Shown here in pieces: positions 27,440-35,941 of a stretch of DNA of 64,000 nt. Each line of letters opens with the position of its first letter. The stretch's first letter is position 1. Made by a program: the position numbers and the translations under genes. This DNA is from Mariprofundus aestuarium (GTDB lineage: Bacteria > Pseudomonadota > Zetaproteobacteria > Mariprofundales > Mariprofundaceae). The notes under the pieces are model-generated. The model was not told the origin of the DNA. It worked only from the letters and a program-made list of their open reading frames with translations, and ran no database searches. The stretch is from the NCBI RefSeq assembly GCF_002795805.1, contig NZ_CP018799.1, forward strand, positions 1,667,001 to 1,731,000, read 5' to 3'.

Positions 27440-29443
27440 TTGCACGCACTCTCCTTTATAAACAAGCTCTCGATAAAATGGATAGCCCTGATTCTGCTGA
27501 CCGGGATTTTGGTCTCATCCGCAATAGGCGCTCTTGGCTATTCAGGCTTCTCGATCATCAATCATGTTAACAACATGTTTTATGATGCCTATCAGAAAAA
27601 CTCAAGCTCGGGCGCGGCATCATCAAAAACAGTTATTGTTGATATCGATGATGTCAGTCTGGAGGCTGTCGGGCAGTGGCCATGGCCCCGCTACAGGGTG
27701 GCTTCACTAATCCATGCCGTTGCCCAAATGCAACCTGCGGCGATTGGCTTGGATATCATCTTCGCCGAGCCTGATCGAACGGCTTTAATAAACATCCAGA
27801 AAGCCTTTATGGATGACTTCAATCTGGACATCAGCCTTGCCGGCGTGCCTGCCGCGCTGACCGACAACGATGGGTACCTTGGCTCTGTCCTGTCGGAAAC
27901 AGGTGTGGTCGGGGCGAAATATTTTTATTTTGATCATAGCAGCAGCGTTGAGATATCCGGCAGCTCTGCATTTGAGATCATCGGAAAGACCGATCTGTTA
28001 ACACTGCACGATGCGCCAGGCATGCTGGACAACACATACAAAATAGCCTCGCAGTTGAAATATGCAGGTTTCCTCAACAATCAGCCTGACAATGACGGCA
28101 TGCTAAGAAAGCTGCCCCTTTTGATTCAGTATAAAGGCATCATCTACCCCCACCTGTCGCTGGCTACATTTATGCGGTCGCAGGGAGAAAACAGCGCAAC
28201 TATTGAAGAGGGTGAATACGGCCCGGTGATCCGAGTCGGGAGGCATTACATCCCTGTTTCAAAAAAAGGGTTTGCGCAGTTGCGATTTAACGGGCCATCC
28301 CACCTCTATCATTCTGTTTCTGCCGTAGATATTTTAAACGGCACGGTCAGCGAAGATAACATTCGTGATAAGGTGGTCTTTGTAGGTTCATCGGCAGCGG
28401 GGCTGAAGGACCTCTACCATACGGTTTTTGATGCCCAGTTTCCCGGTGTAAAAACGCATGCTGTGATGGTCGAAAACATCAATGATGGCAATGTCATCAT
28501 CGATCCGACATGGGGCAGAACCACTATCTTTGCCCTCTGCGTATTGACAGGTATTTTCATCTCTCTGCTGTTTATTTTCGTGCACAGCGCTTTTCTTGTC
28601 TTTGCCATTACGACGCTGTGGATTGCCTTTATGCTGATCGGAAGTTTTATCGCATTTGAATATACCGGCATATTTCTGGCTACCGGCACCCCTGCTGCTA
28701 TTGCACTCATACTCTTCTCGATATTTGTGATCACACGCTTTGCGATTGAAAAAAGGCACTCCCACATCTGGTTCCGGCAGCTGGCTAATGCTCGGCAGGT
28801 AACCATGGAGTCCATGGCCGCAGTAGCAGAGTCACGCGACCCCGAGACCGGAGCACATATCAAACGCACACAGCATTATGTTAAGGCCATTGCCGATGAG
28901 CTAGTGCAGTCCGGTTTTTTCTCGGAAACCCTGACGCCTGACTTTATTGACCTTCTTTTTGTTTCCGCACCGCTGCATGACCTTGGCAAGGTTGGTGTCC
29001 CTGATAACATCCTGATGAAAGCGGGCAAACTGACCGATGAAGAGTTTGTGTTGATGAAAAAACATGCGGAGTACGGCAAAAAGATTATTTACAGCACGGC
29101 AGAAAAGATTGAAGGCAATAATTTCCTCATGCTTGCAGGAGAGATTGCTTCAACGCATCATGAAAAATGGGATGGCAGCGGTTACCCTAATGGACTGGCC
29201 GCTGAAGATATTCCGCTCTCAGGCAGGATCATGGCTGTTGCCGATGTATACGATGCCCTGATCAGCAAACGCTGCTACAAACCCCCTTTCTCACATGAGA
29301 AAGCATGCGGAATTTTGCGCGAGGGAAGAGGTAGCTCCTTTGATACCGTTGTACTCGATGCATTTTTCAACATAGAGGAGCGTATCAAAGAGATCGCTGC
29401 CAGCTTTTCCGATGATAATGAAATGGTACTTGGTGACAGGTGA
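27440..29443 (+). CDS. CHASE2 sensor with cytoplasmic HD-GYP c-di-GMP phosphodiesterase
   Basis: 667 residues. One N-terminal transmembrane helix is followed by an extracytoplasmic CHASE2 domain (~40-350; VIVDIDDVSLEAVGQWPWPR, then VVFVGSSAAGLKD). Three transmembrane helices (~360-440) lead into an HD-GYP domain (~445-655). Catalytic residues are intact: HDLGKVGVPDNIL (HD ~514), STHHEKWDGSGYPNGL (GYP ~581) and MAVADVYDAL. It should degrade c-di-GMP in response to a periplasmic cue, plausibly via the FecR and OmpA-lipoprotein partners. The start appears to be TTG 27440 with a weak ribosome site; no in-frame ATG is near. Confidence 0.88.
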   Translation: MHALSFINKLSIKWIALILLTGILVSSAIGALGYSGFSIINHVNNMFYDAYQKNSSSGAASSKTVIVDIDDVSLEAVGQWPWPRYRVASLIHAVAQMQPAAIGLDIIFAEPDRTALINIQKAFMDDFNLDISLAGVPAALTDNDGYLGSVLSETGVVGAKYFYFDHSSSVEISGSSAFEIIGKTDLLTLHDAPGMLDNTYKIASQLKYAGFLNNQPDNDGMLRKLPLLIQYKGIIYPHLSLATFMRSQGENSATIEEGEYGPVIRVGRHYIPVSKKGFAQLRFNGPSHLYHSVSAVDILNGTVSEDNIRDKVVFVGSSAAGLKDLYHTVFDAQFPGVKTHAVMVENINDGNVIIDPTWGRTTIFALCVLTGIFISLLFIFVHSAFLVFAITTLWIAFMLIGSFIAFEYTGIFLATGTPAAIALILFSIFVITRFAIEKRHSHIWFRQLANARQVTMESMAAVAESRDPETGAHIKRTQHYVKAIADELVQSGFFSETLTPDFIDLLFVSAPLHDLGKVGVPDNILMKAGKLTDEEFVLMKKHAEYGKKIIYSTAEKIEGNNFLMLAGEIASTHHEKWDGSGYPNGLAAEDIPLSGRIMAVADVYDALISKRCYKPPFSHEKACGILREGRGSSFDTVVLDAFFNIEERIKEIAASFSDDNEMVLGDR

Positions 29444-29512
29444 TGGATGCTCGGGGAAGGTTATAAGCAAAACACAAATTGACCGTAGCAATTTGAAAGG
29501 CAGGCTGTGTGG

Positions 29513-32260
29513 ATGCCCCATTTAGTTCTGATCGACGGACCCAATTACGTATTCCGCGCCTTTCATGCGGTGCGCCATAACCTTACCAACTCCAAAGGTG
29601 AACCGACCAATGCCGTATTCGGTTATGTGCAGATGCTGCGCAGCATCCTTAAGGACCTTGGCCCCACCCATGTAGCGGTCGCTTTCGACCCCAAGGGCGG
29701 CACCTTCCGCAATGAGATGTACAAGGAGTACAAAGCACACCGGCCACCGATGCCTGAGGAACTGGCCTCTCAATGGCCGTGGGTTCACGATGTTACCGAT
29801 GCCTTCAAACTTAACCGTATCTGCATCCAGAATTACGAGGCGGATGATGTGATTGCCACGCTGGCCAAACAGGCGGAGACCAGAGGCTGGGATGTCACCA
29901 TTGTATCCACAGACAAGGATCTGATGCAGCTGGTCAGCGATAAGGTGTGGATGCTTGATACCATGAAGCGGGTGGAGTACGGCGCTGATGAGGTGAAGGA
30001 GAAATGGGGCGTTGGCCCTGATCGCATTCAGGACCTGCTGGCACTGGCCGGTGACTCGGCAGATAACATTCCGGGCATTCCGGGCATAGGCCCGAAAACA
30101 GCAGTGCAACTGCTGGAAGCATACGGGGACCTGGAAGGTGTGCTCACCCATGCGCCTGAAATAAAACAGAACAAACGTCGTGAAAACCTGATCGAATTTG
30201 CAGAGGATGCGCGTCTCTCTTACCGGCTGGTCGCACTCGATTATGAAACACCAGTTGGCGTGGAGCTGGATGACCTGGAAGTGGATGGGCCTGATCGAGA
30301 ACGCCTTAATGAGCTATTCACCCGACTTGAATTCCGCCGCCTTATCGCTGAATTCAGTGATGATGAACAGGCACCTGCTGCCACAGCGCCACAAGCTGCA
30401 GCTGTGGAAGAGGCAAGACCGGAAGTCGACAACAGTCCGCGCGAAGATCGTCTGGTTAATGACGAGGCATCCCTGACTGCGCTGTTAGAGGCACTGAACA
30501 GTGCCAAATTGATCGCCATGGACACAGAAACCACATCCCTTGCCACCCACGATGCCGAACTTGTCGGCCTCTCGTTTGCCGTCAGAGCAGGGGAAGCGTG
30601 GTATCTGCCGGTCGGCCACCGTGCAGCAGACCTGCTGGAGCCGGCACCGGTCCAGCTGTCACTGGATCTGGCACTTAAAACCCTGAGGCCGATTCTTGAG
30701 GATGCCAGCAAAGCCAAATGCGGCCATAACCTGAAATACGACGCGCAGGTGCTGCGCCGGGCAGGCATTGAGCTGGCTGGCATCAAGGCCGATTCGATGC
30801 TGCTCGCCTACTGCCTCTACCCTGCCAAATACCCGCCGAAGATGGATAGTGTCGCAGAGGATTATCTGGGACACACCTGTATCAGTTACGCGGATGTTGT
30901 AGGAAAAGGAGCCAAACAGGTCTGCTTTGATCAGGTGCCATTGGCAACAGCCATTCCCTATGCCTGCGAAGATGCCGAGATCGCATTCAGGCTAACCGGG
31001 CTACTGAGAGAGCGGCTGGAAAAAGAGTCGCGCCTGAACCGACATGATGAGATTGAATTGCCGCTCTCGTTTGCGCTGGCAGATATGGAGTGGCGTGGCA
31101 CACGCATCGATGCGGTCAAACTTGCCGAACTCTCGACCCGTTTCGGAGATCGCATCAACGAACTGCAAACTGAAATCCATGCCGCTGCAGGCGAGGAATT
31201 CAACATCCAGTCACCCAAACAGCTGGGTGAACTTCTGTTCGACAAACTCGGCATTGCCGGTGGCAAGAAAACCAAGTCGGGCCAGTGGGCCACAGGTCAG
31301 GAGGTGCTGGAAGGACTTGCTGACGAACATGAGGTGCCGCGCCTGATTCTTGAAGTGCGCCAGCTCTCCAAACTCAAATCGACTTACTCCGATGCCCTGC
31401 CAAAACTGATACATCGTGATACGGGCCGTGTTCACACCTCATTTAATCAGGCGATCACTACCACAGGCCGCCTCTCCTCTTCCGATCCGAATCTACAGAA
31501 TATCCCCATCCGCAGTAGTGAGGGGCGTGAAATTCGCAAAGCCTTTATTGCTGAGGCTGGCAACGTGCTGATTGCGGCCGACTACTCACAGATCGAACTC
31601 AGGCTGATGGCCCACTACTCCGAAGATGTAGCCCTGTGCCAAGCTTTTGAAAACGGCGAAGATATCCATGCAGCAACCGCAGCTGCTGTGAATGGTGTTG
31701 ATCTGGATGAGGTAACCGGTGAGATGCGCAGGCGCGCCAAGGTGATCAACTTCGGTATCCTCTATGGCATGAGCGCCTTTGGCCTGGCTAAACAGCTTGG
31801 CATCAGCCGTAGCGAGTCCCAAGCCTTCATTGAAACCTATTTTGAGCGTTACCCAACCGTACGTGCCTTTATGGATAACACATTGGAGCGGGCACGTGAG
31901 CTGGGCTATGTCGAGACGCTGCTCGGCCACCGTGTCTATGTGCCTGAAATTACGAGCAAAAATGGCATGCGTCGTGCCTATGCGGAACGCACAGCGATCA
32001 ATGCACCACTGCAGGGCTCGGCCGCTGACATTATCAAGGTAGCGATGATTCACCTGCATCGGCGCCTGCATGAAGAGCTGCCGCAAGCAACGATTACGCT
32101 GCAGGTTCATGATGAGTTGATTGTTGAGGCACCAGCTGCGCAGGCTGAAAAAGCGGCGATAATCATGAAAGAGACAATGGAGTCTGCCGTCCAGCTGCAT
32201 GTGCCGCTGATTGTGGATATTGGCATGGGCAGCAACTGGTTCGATGCCCATCAACTTTAA
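29513..32260 (+). CDS. polA: DNA polymerase I
   Basis: Repair and Okazaki-fragment polymerase, 915 residues. The N-terminal 5'-3' exonuclease domain has VLIDGPNYVFRAFHA, DKDLMQLVSD and GDSADNIPGIPGIGPKTA. The 3'-5' proofreading domain looks active: DTET near 336, GHNLKYDAQVL and YACEDAE (ExoI-III). The polymerase domain has ADYSQIELRLMAH, RRRAKVINFGILYGMS and LQVHDELIVEAP. I chose ATG 29513 with AGG 8 bases upstream; GTG 29507 is also possible. The downstream gene begins 11 bases after the stop. Confidence 0.97.
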   Translation: MPHLVLIDGPNYVFRAFHAVRHNLTNSKGEPTNAVFGYVQMLRSILKDLGPTHVAVAFDPKGGTFRNEMYKEYKAHRPPMPEELASQWPWVHDVTDAFKLNRICIQNYEADDVIATLAKQAETRGWDVTIVSTDKDLMQLVSDKVWMLDTMKRVEYGADEVKEKWGVGPDRIQDLLALAGDSADNIPGIPGIGPKTAVQLLEAYGDLEGVLTHAPEIKQNKRRENLIEFAEDARLSYRLVALDYETPVGVELDDLEVDGPDRERLNELFTRLEFRRLIAEFSDDEQAPAATAPQAAAVEEARPEVDNSPREDRLVNDEASLTALLEALNSAKLIAMDTETTSLATHDAELVGLSFAVRAGEAWYLPVGHRAADLLEPAPVQLSLDLALKTLRPILEDASKAKCGHNLKYDAQVLRRAGIELAGIKADSMLLAYCLYPAKYPPKMDSVAEDYLGHTCISYADVVGKGAKQVCFDQVPLATAIPYACEDAEIAFRLTGLLRERLEKESRLNRHDEIELPLSFALADMEWRGTRIDAVKLAELSTRFGDRINELQTEIHAAAGEEFNIQSPKQLGELLFDKLGIAGGKKTKSGQWATGQEVLEGLADEHEVPRLILEVRQLSKLKSTYSDALPKLIHRDTGRVHTSFNQAITTTGRLSSSDPNLQNIPIRSSEGREIRKAFIAEAGNVLIAADYSQIELRLMAHYSEDVALCQAFENGEDIHAATAAAVNGVDLDEVTGEMRRRAKVINFGILYGMSAFGLAKQLGISRSESQAFIETYFERYPTVRAFMDNTLERARELGYVETLLGHRVYVPEITSKNGMRRAYAERTAINAPLQGSAADIIKVAMIHLHRRLHEELPQATITLQVHDELIVEAPAAQAEKAAIIMKETMESAVQLHVPLIVDIGMGSNWFDAHQL

Positions 32261-32271
32261 GGAGTGATATT

Positions 32272-32910
32272 TTGCTAAGCCCTCTAGCCTGGATCGCCAT
32301 CATCCTCACGCTGATTGTCGCCGTCGTGGTGATCAAACTACTGGAAAAGCGGCGCAAAGTGGCACCCCAGGATGAACAGCCCATCATTCAGCCTACCGTG
32401 GTTCAGCTCAGCATTGTTGAACAGTGCTGTCTGCAGACCCTGCAGCAGGTGGCAGGAGCCGAGTTTGATATCCGTAATAAGGTTGCGCTTAACAGACTCT
32501 CAAGCAGTGATGCAGGAAACAGCAATCAGGTATTGGATTTTGCCCTGTTCAGCAAAAAGAGCGGCAAACCAGCATGCGTGATTCAACTCAAATCGCCTGC
32601 AGGTAATGAAGCAAGCGCCATGGAGCAGGCTCTTGAACAGGCCAATATCGCTCTGTACCGGCTACCACGCAGAAGCAGCTACTCCATTACCGACATGCGT
32701 GACCTACTTCATGCACACATTGAAGCACCACCGCCATCGCCAGACGAAATGCTTGCCACGCTCTCAATGAGAGCCTTCCGCCTGTGTAAGAAGTGCCATT
32801 CAGAAATGGCACTGAAACGGGCCAACAACGGCCCGCACAAGGGGATGCTATTCTGGGTGTGTGAGGGGTATCCCGATAAATGCTCCGGTGTCGAGCTCTA
32901 CAGCGAGTAA
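32272..32910 (+). CDS. Membrane-anchored DUF2726-like protein with C-terminal zinc ribbon
   Basis: 212 residues. There is an N-terminal transmembrane helix (~5-22). A ~110-residue domain resembles DUF2726/PD-(D/E)xK restriction-like folds (VLDFALFSKKSGKPACVIQLKSP), where the usual ExK appears as QLK. A C-terminal four-Cys ribbon of topoisomerase type follows (CKKCHSEM ... WVCEGYPDKC). The start is TTG 32272 with AAGGAG 7 bases upstream. Its position 11 bases behind polA suggests co-expression with DNA repair. Catalytic activity is uncertain because of the Glu-to-Gln change. Confidence 0.7.
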   Translation: MLSPLAWIAIILTLIVAVVVIKLLEKRRKVAPQDEQPIIQPTVVQLSIVEQCCLQTLQQVAGAEFDIRNKVALNRLSSSDAGNSNQVLDFALFSKKSGKPACVIQLKSPAGNEASAMEQALEQANIALYRLPRRSSYSITDMRDLLHAHIEAPPPSPDEMLATLSMRAFRLCKKCHSEMALKRANNGPHKGMLFWVCEGYPDKCSGVELYSE

Positions 32911-32914
32911 CGTA

Positions 32915-33259
32915 ATGAGAAGGGACAACATCTTTTCGACCATTCCTACCGGACTTACCGGGGAGCTAACCGAGCTCATCGCCCATAACAGAAGCGTTCG
33001 AATCGAGCGCATCATTTCAAAGGGGCACAAGTCCGCAGATGGATTCTGGTACGATCAGAACGAAGATGAGTGGGTGACCATTCTCAAAGGGGCAGCACGG
33101 CTGCAGCTTGAGAATAATGCCGAAGAGGTAGCCCTATCACCCGGCGATCACATGCTGATCCCGGCACACACAAAGCACCGTGTCCGCTGGACCGCCCCCG
33201 ATGAGGAGACAATCTGGCTGGCCATCTTTTCATCAGAACCGCTATCCGATGGGGAGTAG
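32915..33259 (+). CDS. Cupin-domain protein
   Basis: 114-residue single-domain cupin. Metal-type motifs are degenerate: DEWVTILKGAARLQLEN, then LSPGDHMLIPAHTKHRVRWT, with His residues in the second box and mainly acidic residues in the first. ATG 32915 follows the previous stop by 4 bases, so it is probably in the polA transcript. An upstream in-frame ATG (32861) would overlap the preceding gene by 50 bases and is not favoured. Substrate unknown. Confidence 0.8.
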   Translation: MRRDNIFSTIPTGLTGELTELIAHNRSVRIERIISKGHKSADGFWYDQNEDEWVTILKGAARLQLENNAEEVALSPGDHMLIPAHTKHRVRWTAPDEETIWLAIFSSEPLSDGE

Positions 33260-33346
33260 TGAGGAAAATTTGCACTTTTTTTGCAGAGCTGGTTTCAGCA
33301 GGGTAACCTTACTGAAAAAGTAACGACGGCAGATTGAGGAGAACCG

Positions 33347-34036
33347 ATGATTTCCAGAATAGCTATCATGATTGTGCTTATCAGCAGCCTCTTCTCCATT
33401 CCGGCTTATGCCGGGGATTTCTCTCCGCTGAATATCTATTTCGCCCGCCACGGTGAAACGCTGGGTAATCTCACCCACAAACACACCCACTTCAATGACC
33501 GCACATTCTCTGATGATGGGGTCCGGCAGGTTGAAGAGCTGACCGCCAAGCTAGGTGAGATCAAGTTCGATCATATTCTGGTTAGCCCGGTATACCGGGC
33601 CATGAACACTGTTTTTCCCTATCTCAGAAAGCACAATCTGAAAGCGGAGATCTGGCCCGAACTGGCCGAATGCTGCTGGCAGAAAGAGCGGAACGGCAAG
33701 GCATCACACCTCTCCAGAGGAAGCAGCATCAAGGTGGAGGCGGATATGCAGCCCTACTTCATCTTTGCTGACAAATCTGACTCTCGTGAGTTCAAGGCAC
33801 GCGATTATGCCGATGGTATATTTATGGTCACCACTGCCTTTGAACGGGTTGTAAAAAATTACAGCGGTAGCGGTAAAGCCATCCTGATAGTCGGCCACTA
33901 CCACTCCGGCGGACGCCTGATTGAGCTATTGCAGCGCCTCTATCCAGAAGGGAACAACAAATTATCGAACGGAAAAATCACCCAGCTTCAGGAAAACCCG
34001 GATGGCAGCTTCAACCTGATCGCCAGCAATTACTGA
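33347..34036 (+). CDS. Periplasmic histidine phosphatase (Ais/SixA-like branch)
   Basis: 229 residues with a signal peptide (cleavage near AYAG). Phospho-His motif FARHGETLGN, VSPVYRAMNT with the second Arg, and VGHYHSGGR with the second His. Export separates it from the metabolic phosphatase at 20463. GAGGAG lies 6 bases before ATG 33347. Secreted members of this superfamily act on LPS core phosphates (Ais) or phytate; the substrate here is unknown. Confidence 0.8.
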   Translation: MISRIAIMIVLISSLFSIPAYAGDFSPLNIYFARHGETLGNLTHKHTHFNDRTFSDDGVRQVEELTAKLGEIKFDHILVSPVYRAMNTVFPYLRKHNLKAEIWPELAECCWQKERNGKASHLSRGSSIKVEADMQPYFIFADKSDSREFKARDYADGIFMVTTAFERVVKNYSGSGKAILIVGHYHSGGRLIELLQRLYPEGNNKLSNGKITQLQENPDGSFNLIASNY

Positions 34037-34043
34037 GTCAGTC

Positions 34044-34151
34044 ATGGGTGAAGCCACAGCGCTAAAACTGCTGCTAGCCTGCAGCATCTGTCTGGGTTTA
34101 ATTACCGGCGCTGTTTTTTTATTCCAGTGGCTCGCTCGACTGGCACGATAG
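34044..34151 (+). CDS. Possible 35-residue single-helix membrane protein
   Basis: ATG 34044 to TAG 34151. One hydrophobic stretch (LLLACSICLGLITGAVFLF) follows a short N-terminus and is capped by positively charged LARLAR. It begins 7 bases after the phosphatase stop. There is no clear ribosome site, so it may be chance. Confidence 0.3.
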   Translation: MGEATALKLLLACSICLGLITGAVFLFQWLARLAR

Positions 34152-34171
34152 GAATTCAAGCCACCGTTACG

Positions 34172-34471
34172 CTAAATCTCTCGGCAGATGGTCGAGGGTG
34201 GACGGTCTAAGCGAGATGCAATCCAGCGCATCGATTGCTTGGCAGCAATGCCTCTAGATATTTCTTCTCGTTCAGAAAGGCTTAGAGCTATAGTTGCTCG
34301 TCGCCGTGGTGTAGGTCGAATACCGCCTGTCGGTGACAGTTGCCCATAAATTGAGGAAGAGCCTCTATCAAAGACTTGGCCGATAGCTTTTAATGACTCC
34401 CCACGCTTCCAGCGATCCCATATCTCGGACTTCTGTTCAGGGGTATATTTTATTCTGGTTCTGTAACTCAT
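34172..34471 (-). pseudogene. IS30-family transposase remnant (N-terminal part only)
   Basis: About 100 residues. The N-terminal helix-turn-helix (YRTRIKYTPEQKSEIWDRWKRGESLKAIGQVF) is followed by the GGIRPTPRRRA link and the second HTH, ending SRLDRPPSTICREI. Full IS30 transposases continue with the DDE domain (~200 more residues), which is absent: a stop follows REI and unrelated sequence begins. Upstream (34503-34520) GGTGGATGCAACACTTAG is a plausible terminal inverted repeat; its partner is missing. It is a deletion relic between the phosphatase gene and yajR. Confidence 0.75.
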
Positions 34472-34519
34472 ATCCAACACTCCATCTGTTCATTCTAGAC
34501 TAAGTGTTGCATCCACCGG

Positions 34520-34541
34520 TTGAGATCACCGCCGGAGGCGG
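34520..34541 (+). repeat. REP-like palindromic repeat, copy B
   Basis: Reads TTGAGAT then CACCGCCGGAGGCGG. It matches copy A (15086-15107, minus strand) at 20 of 22 positions, and its core CCGCC-GGA-GGCGG is a hairpin. It is adjacent to the outer end of the IS30 remnant and 20 bases past the yajR stop. Confidence 0.5.
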
Positions 34542-34561
34542 ACATTCGAAATCTGGTATTA

Positions 34562-35923
34562 TTAGTTAGATCCCCCTCCAACTAAGGCCATCAACTGCTG
34601 TTGATCGAACTTCTTTTTATCCACTTTAAGGTAGGCCACGCCATCTTCCAGAATCACTTTGGCTTCGTGTACGCCATCGAGCTGTTTGATCTTCTCTGCA
34701 AGCTGATCTGCTTCAGCTTCATCAGCCACATTCACCTGCATCATGAATGAGGAGAGGTAGGCAGGAACCTTCATACCCAGTGAAAGCAGCAGCCAGCCAA
34801 GGGCCGCGATAGCGCAGGCGTAAAATACGGCCTGAATACCGAATTCGCCGGAGAGCCAGCCACCCCCTGCCCCGCCGACAAAAGCACCGAGGAATTGGGA
34901 GGTTGAGTAGACACCCATGGCTGTACCCTTACTCTCTACAGGAGCCATGCGCGAGATCAGGGAGGGTAGGCTCGCCTCCAGCACATTGAAGGCGATGAAG
35001 AAGAGCAGCAGGCCAATACCCACTGCTATAAGCGAACGCTGATCAGTTCCCAGCATCACCTCGGAAACCATCATCAGAAGAATTGAACCGATGAATACCT
35101 GCTTCATCTTCTGCTTCTTCTCGGCAATCATCACCAGTGGTGCCATGCCAAGCACGGATAACATCAATACAGGCAGATAGAACCACGCATGCTCATCCGT
35201 CGGCAGTCCAAGCTTGTCCCTGAGAACGAAGGGAAGTGCGCTGAACATCGCCATCATGATGCCGTGTTGAATCAAAATTCCGACATCGAGCCGGAACAGC
35301 TGGGCATCGAAAAATATCTGTTTGAGCTGGGCGGGAACGGTCTCCACCTCGCGGTGAAAATTCAGGTGTAGAGGGTCGGGAACGAGAAGATAGAGGATAG
35401 CAATACCGGCTGCTGCCAGCACAGCTGTCATCCAGAAGATGCCATCGACACCAATGCCGGCGTTGAGAAGCGGACCGATCATCAGTGCCAGCGTGAACGA
35501 CATGCCGATGGAGACACCCATGATAGCCATCGCCTTGGTGCGCTCCTCCTCCTTAGTCAGGTCAGCCATCAGCGCCATCATTGCCGCGGCGATGGCACCT
35601 GAGCCCTGAATGGCTCGGCCGATGATCACGCCCCATATTGAGTCTGACATCGCAGCAATCACACTGCCGATGGCAAACAGTAACAATCCAAGGGTAATGA
35701 TCGGCTTGCGACCAAAACGATCGGAGAGCATGCCGAAGGGAATCTGGAAGATCGCCATGGTCAGCCCGTAAACACCAAGGGCCAGACCAATCAGCATCGG
35801 GGTTACCCCTTCCAGTCCTTCCGCATATAGCGAAAAAACCGGCAGGATCATAAACAGTCCCAGCATGCGCAGGCCATAGATACCTGCCAGCGAAAAAACG
35901 CTGCGACGCTCGAAGCTATTCAT
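34562..35923 (-). CDS. yajR: MFS transporter with C-terminal ferredoxin-like domain (YajR-like)
   Basis: 453 residues, close to E. coli YajR (454). Twelve hydrophobic segments with the MFS motif A (FGMLSDRFGRKPI) between helices 2 and 3 and GRAIQGSGAIAAAMMALMAD. A C-terminal ~70-residue beta-alpha domain (MQVNVADEAEADQLAEKIKQLDGVHEAKV) matches the YAM domain of YajR. Substrate unknown. It is last in the operon HCO-like subunit I / ctaA / yajR, 18 bases behind ctaA, which hints at a link to copper or haem handling. Confidence 0.85.
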   Translation of the reverse strand: MNSFERRSVFSLAGIYGLRMLGLFMILPVFSLYAEGLEGVTPMLIGLALGVYGLTMAIFQIPFGMLSDRFGRKPIITLGLLLFAIGSVIAAMSDSIWGVIIGRAIQGSGAIAAAMMALMADLTKEEERTKAMAIMGVSIGMSFTLALMIGPLLNAGIGVDGIFWMTAVLAAAGIAILYLLVPDPLHLNFHREVETVPAQLKQIFFDAQLFRLDVGILIQHGIMMAMFSALPFVLRDKLGLPTDEHAWFYLPVLMLSVLGMAPLVMIAEKKQKMKQVFIGSILLMMVSEVMLGTDQRSLIAVGIGLLLFFIAFNVLEASLPSLISRMAPVESKGTAMGVYSTSQFLGAFVGGAGGGWLSGEFGIQAVFYACAIAALGWLLLSLGMKVPAYLSSFMMQVNVADEAEADQLAEKIKQLDGVHEAKVILEDGVAYLKVDKKKFDQQQLMALVGGGSN

Positions 35924-35941
35924 GAACAGGGCTGGCTGAAG

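Noticed and set aside
29522-30151. 209-codon minus-strand frame inside polA
   Set aside because: Polymerase I is clearly coded on the plus strand. This is a shadow in its exonuclease domain, with no ribosome site and no family.
31586-32254. 222-codon minus-strand frame inside polA
   Set aside because: Shadow of the polymerase domain; Cys/His/Gln-rich composition typical of antisense frames.
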